A stretch of DNA of 64,000 nt, from contig JABVXV010000091.1 in assembly GCA_013365325.1 (NCBI GenBank), positions 1-64,000 on the forward strand. Reading direction: 5' to 3'. Under the pieces are notes generated by a model, which had not been told where the DNA came from, ran no database searches, and worked only from the letters and a program-made list of their open reading frames with translations. The position numbers and the translations under genes were made by a program. The stretch is from Dipetalonema caudispina. Lineage: Eukaryota; Nematoda; Chromadorea; Rhabditida; Onchocercidae. Positions 56,160-64,000 of the stretch are shown here, in pieces. How positions within the stretch are numbered: position 1 is the first letter of the stretch; each line of letters begins with the position of its first letter.

Positions 56160-59100
56160 AGAAGAGAAGAAAAACGAAAGGCAGAAGGAACTACCGTAGC
56201 AGAATTGAGAATGTCTGCTCTTGATATTACTGATAATAAGATTGAAATAGTTGCAACAGTTGATTCTGGAAACTCGAAAAGTTGTGATATTGCTGGACAT
56301 ATACAGGTAATTGCTTTTATTCATTCTACACGCAGCATATCTCATATCTCGCTTCACTTATCCCAATATTATTTTTATTTATTGATAATAGTTGGAAAAT
56401 CTTCATTATCTCGATCGGTGTCCCAAGTGCCAAGCATACTATTGTGATTATCAATAACTCACTCTTGCAGAATTTTGCTAATTTCCAGCAGTTATATCAA
56501 TTACTGTTTGTTGATGAATTTATTAGATTGTAGTGTACAGTTGAGTGAAATGGATATGTGAGGCTACCAGGCACAAATATTATTAGTGATCATTTGCATA
56601 GTTAATCATTTAGTATTTTGGATTTACATGATTCAGGCCACTTATATGAGCTACTTTACACATCATTGATTTAAAAAAAATGAAGAAATATTAATAGCAG
56701 AGTAATTATACCAAAAATCTGATGAGTATATACTTTATAATAGCAAAAAATCTGCAGAATTTATGTGATGCTGAAAACGAAGGTGAAATGGAGGATGTTA
56801 AATTGGATGAAAGAAGCGTAACATCAGTTGTTGATGATCTTTCCTCCAGCGATGTCGTGAAAGAAGTCAATGGTGACAGTATCGATAAGCATAATCAGGG
56901 AAAAGTTACTAATGGGCAGAATGAAGAAGATGATAAGTTCTTGAAAGAAGAGCAGGCTGAACAGGTATCTTCCTTAATTTTACATCTAATTCACAGAATT
57001 GTACTTCTCGTTGTTTACCTTATTAAATGAGTGATTAAATTTTTTTTAACGCAATGAATGGATAAATGAAGAAAAATGTAAGAAAGTACAGAAAGTTAAT
57101 ATTAGATAGAATATGTCAGCATTGTAGCTTTAATGTGTGAGAGCATTTATTAACATTCATTCCATGATCGACTATTTTCTGTGCAGAACTTTTAAGAAAT
57201 TGAAAAATACCATTTCTTCCTCTTTCTTCCACTCATTTTCTCCGTCTCTCTTACGGCATTATTTAGAGTATTCGACATATTTTTGATTTTGCATGCGTTC
57301 TTAAAAATTATTCTCTTACATTTCTCTTTTACGTACAATTCTGTTTACGTAGCTAATTCATTTTGTGATGACTATTTTCTGTCCTTTTTATACATCAGCT
57401 TCTTCCGAAATAACATTAAATACTGTAAATACACTAAATGTGGCACTAAAAGATTGCAGCGATATTTATGAAGCTATATTGTTACTTTATTTGAGCAGCC
57501 CAGAGTAGATTTTTCAAAGAGATGAAGACAAAGCTCAAATAGAGATTTTAATGCCTTAGTTACAAAAAAGCTAAAATCAATCCAGTCAAAAGTCAAAAAA
57601 GTCGCGAACACTTCTCCTAAAATTTGTTTTTAGGTTGTGGGAAGTCTCGAAAAACAAAACAATTTGATTAAGAGTAAAGTGGAAAATAACACCGTAGTAA
57701 TTCACTCGGTAGATGAAACTCCAGACGAGACGTTTCAAAGGTTGCAACAGGGTCTACAGAATGGGAATCTTACACACAAAGAAATTGTTGATTCAATCTT
57801 CAATGTGGTCAGTTTAAATGTCACATCAAAATCGGAAAAGATGCACCATTATATTAGCAATGACTAAATTTATTTTTTTAAGAAAATTGTTCTTTTTTTG
57901 CAATAATCTCTTTTGCAGCTTGTTGGCGGAGCATTCGATATTGAATCAAAATTTATCATCGAAAATTCCAAAAATATTACTCGTTTGTTGCATCTGTTAG
58001 ACTCAGCTCCATCTCATTTAGAGGTTTGCTTTGTCATTTTCTTATCAGTTCGGTGATATTATTTTTGATAATCTTCTGCAGTTGTTGATTTTTTCTCTTT
58101 GTTTGATTTTAGAAGGAGTTGCAGGATGTAGTATCTTTTAGGCAGAAATATGGAGCGTATTCATTGGCGTTGTAAGAAAAAGTGCACGTAATATGCAAGC
58201 TTGCTCAAGGATTGGCCTTGTCTTAGAGGTTAATTTTGCTGAAACTTTTCCTGAAGTATGCATTGTTTTCTGATAAATTGGATTTTTTGAGTAATTTTAG
58301 ATTTTGGATCGGTTATCAGATAGCGATGCAGTAGTTTCGGATTTGTTGGTACAACTTCTAGGGGTACTCACCACTTATAGTATCACCGTCAAGGAGACCA
58401 AAAGATTTCTTCGTGCTTTGAAGGCAGTAAATAGAAAATGGGTATGTTCATGTACTTTCTTCGTTGTTGATCTAGTTATTATTAAGTGTCGGAGATATCA
58501 AACAACAGCCTGTTAACATTCCTTCTTTAGTAAGAGGTTTTTCTTTAAGTAGATTGTTTTTTGATAAATTAAATTACAGCGTAAGAACTCGATCAAACTT
58601 TTGGATGTGCTGGGAGAAATGCCAAAACGCGATGGTGCAGATGTTTTCTTCTCATTTCCTGGTGTGCATAGTGCAGTTAGTTTGTTTGCCTCAATTGCAA
58701 AAAAAATTACTAATGGAAAAATAGCAGAGCGGGGAAGTTTAGTGATAAATGACAGCTGTCATTTTGAAACTTTAAGGGTATTGCATTACCTCCGCTAACC
58801 AAGTGGCCTTATCAGAATGGCTGGAGTTTTTGTACCTGGTTGAAAATGGACCCTTTAAATAGCGTCAATTTCGAAAAGGAGCGTCCGTACATATATTGGT
58901 ATGTGCAAAGTTCATTTCATTACTTAGATATTTTGATGTCGGTCAAAACAATTAACCTTCAACTAAGAGGTTTCATACTTTCTAATTTTTTTTTCGCCAA
59001 TAAAGTTTTTTTTCCAGTTTTCGGACTACAAAGGGGGTCGGCTACAACTGTTATATTATGGGCAATTGTTTGGTTATAAGTTGTATTAAAGCCGTAGGTA

Positions 59101-62100
59101 AGGAAACAACACGGTGTATACGATTTGAATTGACGCCCAGAAGGTTCGTTTTTTTTGTATTCTCTTGGATGTGGAAGAATGCTATAATGTTCTCAGTTGT
59201 GCTAAGCTTTTGTTTAGGTGGCATCATGTTACGATTTCTCATATTTATTCTCGCTGGTCAAAGAGTGAAATCCAATGTTTTGTGGACGGCCAAATGATTG
59301 AATCCTTCGACGTGCCATGGTATCCGCATTTTTTGTTTCTTTGTCAATTATTATCAATTGTTGCTACTTTCATCTGCTTATCATCATTGTGTTGACTTAT
59401 GTCATTTTGAATTGATGAAGGTTCTTTTTTAGGTTTGTTTCAACAGCAGAACATTTTGATAAATGTAGCATTGGGTGCGGTCCTGATGGAGAAGAACCCT
59501 TCTGTGGGCAGATAGCAGCGTTGTATGTATTTTCGGAAGCCTTAAGTGCACAACAAGCTAATGCAATTTTTTGTTTGGGACCGTCGTATCAGAGCCGTTT
59601 CCTACATGAAGCCGAGACTGATTTATCTGATGACTACAAAAAGGTATTGTATTATTGGGAGTCGAATTTGTGTCGTTACGTTTGCAAGAGTGGGATACTT
59701 GTATATTTCAGTTTGTATTTGATGGTAAGCTCAGTGCTTCCATTGTGATAGCGTATTCACCAAAGAATTGTGATGGACAGTTGTGCTTACATTCAGCGTC
59801 TAAAACAGGTGCTCCGTACTTTGTGCAGGTTCCACATGCCATTATGAAAGAGGTCCATATTTTCACTGTTTTCAAGAATTTCTTTTAAAATGAATATATC
59901 GTTTTTCTTCCAAAACAAATGCTATAATTTTGAATAAAATGTTCTATTCTGCTGCTTGAACTTTCTCTCGACAATTTTTTTAGGGCGTCGAAGTGGTGAA
60001 AACTTACTCAATTCATAACTCGTTACATTCCTTAGGCGGCATACAGATGCTTTTGCCTCTATTTTCGCAACTAGACTTTCCTCAATATGATGGAAATGCT
60101 CGAAAAATTGATGTTTGGTAATTTTCCATATTTTCAAATTCCATGCTATTTAAAAAGCTACATGGTGAAATTAACTTTTTCATATCACATATAAAACTGT
60201 TAGAGCAGTTAACACAATAAGGAGAAAATGAAAAAAAAAAGAATGATTTGGCATAATTGAATTAAATCATATCAAAATAAACTATTCTTCATTCCTTCTT
60301 TTGCTAATTCGTGTTTTCTAATCATTGTCTTTCTTCGCTTTATCTATACCCATATTGATTCCTACCGATTTTGCAACCTGTCATAACATCCTATCTTCTC
60401 TCTCACTTCTTTTTTCATCCCACTTGTCATATTCATCATTAATCACTGTAATTCTTTTCAATGAATTTAACTAACAACTGGAGTTTTTCGAAAAATTAAA
60501 TTCTCAAAAATGATATTTTTAACTTTTGCAAGTCACTGGTGGGTATTTCATCTCTAAACAGTTATCTGCCACAGAAATTTTGCCCTCCTTTGACAGACTG
60601 TAGGGAAATAAAATACTTCTCCCTTTTCTTTTTCTTATCTAACATCTTTAATTCATCTGAGAAGAGGAATTTAACACTGATCGGGAATAATCAAGAATAA
60701 CTTTAACTGTTGTATTTCAAATCGTGGCCAGAACTATTTCAAACAACAAATCAAGTATGTTTCCATTTGGATGAACTTCATAATTTGATGTGAATTCAGT
60801 GGAATTATTCTAGTCTTTGCTTTTAAACTTTTATTCTTTCTGGTTGGAATGAGCCGCTGAGCGATAGCAAGATAGGTTGTGGTCACACTTCAGATGTTGA
60901 ACTAGTTTATTCTGGAAGAAAATTATTGAAAATATGTAGTCCCGGAAATCGAACGATCTCTTTTTGGGCTGTTACTTTTGTCCAATTTTCCTATGGAGAG
61001 CAATCCAATGGGGAAGATCGTAATACCGATAGCTGTAATTACCGTTATGTCTTGCCTTGTTCTTCATCAAAGCACTCAATCTCCATCGCAACGAAAAAGC
61101 ACTACCTTCATTGGAAATGATGAATAATAAAAGTGATCATTTATCACTTTTAGACATTACATCTCTCTGTTGTAGTACTTTTTTTCAAGAATATTTTGAA
61201 GTTCCAAACAAAAATTTTATAAATACCAGGTGAACATTTCAGCTCGAAATTATTGTCAGCTATATCCCTCCTGCTAAGGACTGCTTCAAACGCTCCGCAG
61301 CAACTCTATCATAGCAGAGCATTTCTTGTCATTTCTCAAGCCTTATATGAAGTATGTTTGTTAAAAATTCTTTGGGATTATAGTAAGTGATTACAGTAAT
61401 GCATGTAGTATTGGCTGTGATTACCATTAATTGCAATAATAAATGATGCACAATTTCAGTCGTCGCCATCAAATCTTAGTCAACATGTATTGGAAATTTT
61501 AATTGATATTTCGAAATATCTATTAACACTTCCTTCGGGAACACCGCTACTAAAGCATCTTTTCGATTATATTCTTTTCAATCCTGAACTTTGGAGCAGA
61601 GCTGATTCTACGGTGAGCATTAGTTTTTGCATTACCTCCCATTGCTATTAGTTCATTTAAAAGAATTGTAGTGGTTCCTAAGGCAAAAATTTCGAAATTG
61701 CGTTGAATAGATTTTGACTAAACTAGTAGCTAATTCTGCCTTTCGTTGTAGTAGTATTTAATGTAGTAAATTTAATATTAATTAACATACTTATGCATAA
61801 TTAATATTTTCGTAATACCGGTTATTATTATTGAAAGTATCACTGGACAGTAACGGTTGTTTTAGATACAAATTCAATTATATTACTTTTTGGCAAGTGA
61901 ATTTTTGACGAGCGCCAATTTCATACTTATTCTGCAACGTTGTGCCACTGTAGTTGAGGTGCTTCATGCTATCAAACTGTACTACTGGGTTGTTATGCCA
62001 CGTTCACCATCACTGTACAATGTGATTAACCACGAAGGAAGGCCATCTCGGTTAGCATTTATTCCAATGTCATCTGTTTGTGAATGCATTTTATTCCTGA

Positions 62101-64000
62101 AGAGATCTTGTTCTAGCAAGAAGTTCCCATTTTTAAACATCAAAAAACAACACAATTTTTCGGTGATAAACAGCAATTAATTGACTGTTAACTAATCGAT
62201 ATTTGGACAGGAAATTTCCACTAATGGATTTTATGGGACAAAATGTGTCGCAAATGATTTCACTTGGATTAAAAGACAAGTTAGTAAGAAATCAGTCCAC
62301 TAGATGAGGTCGATAAAGATTACTTAGTGGTTTGAAGACATCGCATGTTCGGTTTCTTTTTCTGATGCTCGTATTCGCTAATATATGTTTAGAAGCGAGG
62401 TAGTAACTATACGCGCTCATATGTTGACCTTCATTTCTCGGCTGATTTGTATGCCAGATCCCAAAGAGAGTGGCATTATAAACCGAGATGGCGAATTCAA
62501 TGCACTGTTGAATTTCATCGCCACCGTAAACGAAGTAAGCGTTAAATTCCGATTTCGATGAACAATTTACGAAAGAAGTTGATCTGTATAACAAGCACTG
62601 TCCACATTTAATACGATTTAAGATGGATGGTTTGTTAACTAATATCTTCCCTTTCATAGAAATGAATATTAATTGCATACATTAGGTGGTCAAGAAATTT
62701 CATAGTGATTATTATTTATCTCACATTATATGATTTCGAAAATGAAATTTTAAAGGATGATAATCTGTATGATGTGTTATCCCTTACAACACGGTTACTT
62801 GCTGAAAAACCGGCAGCAATGGTACCGGCATTCGATCGAAAGAAGGGCCTTGCAGTTGTGTTCAAGTTGATTAATTCTATTAATGAACTCGTTCGTATAC
62901 CGGCTTTAAAAATATTTGGTTATTTCTTGTGTCGCTCAACGCTCAAGTGAGGCTTGTTTTTGGATCGTCACTTTTTTTATAATCAGGAAAGGATGAAAGA
63001 TATCGATTAAAGATTAAAGATATGATGTAAATTCGCTGAATTGCTTTGTACTCTTGGAACTATCGCTGTAGGTGCTAATCGCGTTTGGCACTCTCTTTTA
63101 CTTTGTTAAGAAGCGATAGATCTACTGATGTTTATAAATATTCCAGACGAAAAACGGATTCAGTGAGTAGTCTGAATTTATTGTCCCTTATAACCGATCG
63201 GTTATTGTTGAACGCAAGCTATCTTACTTTGGCAACATACAATGTACTGTTTGAAATACTTACTGAGCAAATGACACCAACAATAAATTATTTGGTTCAT
63301 GCATCGATCAGCGATGTAATGAGATTTGAAAATCCCGCAATGTTGAAAGTTATTACTAATCTGATAACACAAAGTGAGAATAATTTGGAACTGATGAAGG
63401 TGAGTACTTTTGGTAGAAATTGTTTGACATCATTTAAGCCAAGTCTCGATAGCCTCTGAAGCAATGCTTGTATCTCAAGACCTTCAACGTTACCGTGAGT
63501 TTTCTTCCATTTTTTAATTTTGTAACGTTATCAGAAATGAAAACGATGATGGCGCTTCTGAATACTCTAGTTTCATTTGGACTCTTAGTTTTGTCGTATT
63601 TTAGGTGAAGCGAATTTTCTTGGAAGATTTGCTGCATATGTGCGAAAACTCACGAGATAATCGGCGTACGATTTTGCAAATGAGTGTATGGCAAGAATGG
63701 CTTATTTCATTGGCTTACATTTTTCCGAAAAATGAAGATGAAGTAGCAATCAGTGAACTCGTTTATCGCATCTTTGCACAGCTTCTCTTTCATGCTATTT
63801 ATTTAGAATATGGAGGTTGGAGAGTTTGGGTCGATACTCTTGCTATTGCTCACTCAAAGGTACACGAACATTTGGTTCTGAATTTTTGAAGACATGAGAT
63901 AGGGAAAAGAGAGGGTCTTTACAAATGAGATGTGCATAGATCAATTAATTTTATCACAGAATAGCAATAGTCATTGAGTGAAGCTTGAGGGCATTGTTTA
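56160..64000 (+). CDS. sel-2: LRBA/neurobeachin homologue, N-terminal part (continues past the window)
   Basis: Neurobeachin/LRBA proteins are large BEACH-WD40 scaffolds for vesicle and receptor traffic; C. elegans SEL-2 negatively regulates LIN-12/Notch by affecting its endosomal traffic. Twenty-one exons fit one frame: 56160-56306, 56758-56964, 57634-57807, 57919-58023, 58142-58228, 58301-58441, 58580-58675, 58777-58898, 59018-59143, 59218-59319, 59433-59643, 59712-59852, 59984-60117, 61243-61351, 61460-61612, 61866-62050, 62211-62279, 62393-62534, 62756-62946, 63147-63399 and 63605-63859. That is 1050 codons. An acidic N-terminal linker is followed by armadillo-like helices ([27 protein letters not shown]), the concanavalin-like lectin fold ([16 protein letters not shown] through [19 protein letters not shown]), and DUF4704-type repeats up to [10 protein letters not shown] and [16 protein letters not shown]. 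The donor GTACAC at 63860 leads to exons beyond the window, where the PH-BEACH and WD40 parts should lie. The first ATG is at 56211, but the frame is open back to the acceptor at 56160. Confidence 0.95.

Noticed and set aside
62292..62678. 128-codon minus-strand ORF
   Set aside because: It is antisense to sel-2 exon 62393-62534 and its flanks; the plus-strand reading matches LRBA/neurobeachin.
63459..63502. Possible micro-exon of sel-2 before a GTGAGT donor
   Set aside because: Joining 63399 directly to 63605 already aligns with the family without a gap, and the micro-exon's acceptor is poor.

Overview
This window is nuclear DNA from a nematode, most likely a clade III (spirurid or filarial) parasite. 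It is strongly AT-rich. Introns are small to medium, with TTTCAG- or TTTAG-type acceptors. Several genes have a clean acceptor just upstream of the start codon with no cis donor in reach, as expected for spliced-leader trans-splicing. The gene set has clear Caenorhabditis counterparts. I could not fix the species from sequence alone. Exon models were built by hand from reading frames, splice consensus and intron phase; boundaries are usually good to a base or two, but no transcript was available.

Layout from left to right: (1) a possible fragment of a minus-strand gene at the left edge (61-355); (2) a plus-strand long-chain acyl-CoA synthetase of the ACSL3/4 type (468-5812, 717 residues); (3) a gap dominated by an interrupted (TTA)n microsatellite (about 6780-7055); (4) a minus-strand DEX-1-like nidogen/EGF membrane protein (7630 to about 19538), with a 4.3 kb first intron and an uncertain last exon; (5) a gene desert of almost 17 kb (19572-36367) with only simple repeats and short spurious ORFs; (6) minus-strand feh-1, the FE65 adaptor with one WW and two PTB domains (36368-43616); (7) a 3.8 kb gap; (8) minus-strand gro-1, a tRNA dimethylallyltransferase with a C2H2 finger (47460-50794); (9) a minus-strand gene with a LOTUS-like domain whose product I could not name (51957-55852); (10) plus-strand sel-2, the LRBA/neurobeachin homologue, starting 307 bp from gene 9 and running off the right edge (56160-64000).

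The genes do not form one pathway. Gro-1 and the LOTUS-like gene are tandem on the same strand. The LOTUS-like gene and sel-2 are head to head and probably share a promoter region. The most interesting signals are a GC-AG intron inside the FEH-1 WW domain, the LOTUS-like gene with its N-terminal Cys cluster and unidentified C-terminal half, an alternative C-terminal exon for dex-1, and a high share of GTT-type 5' splice sites across the genes.
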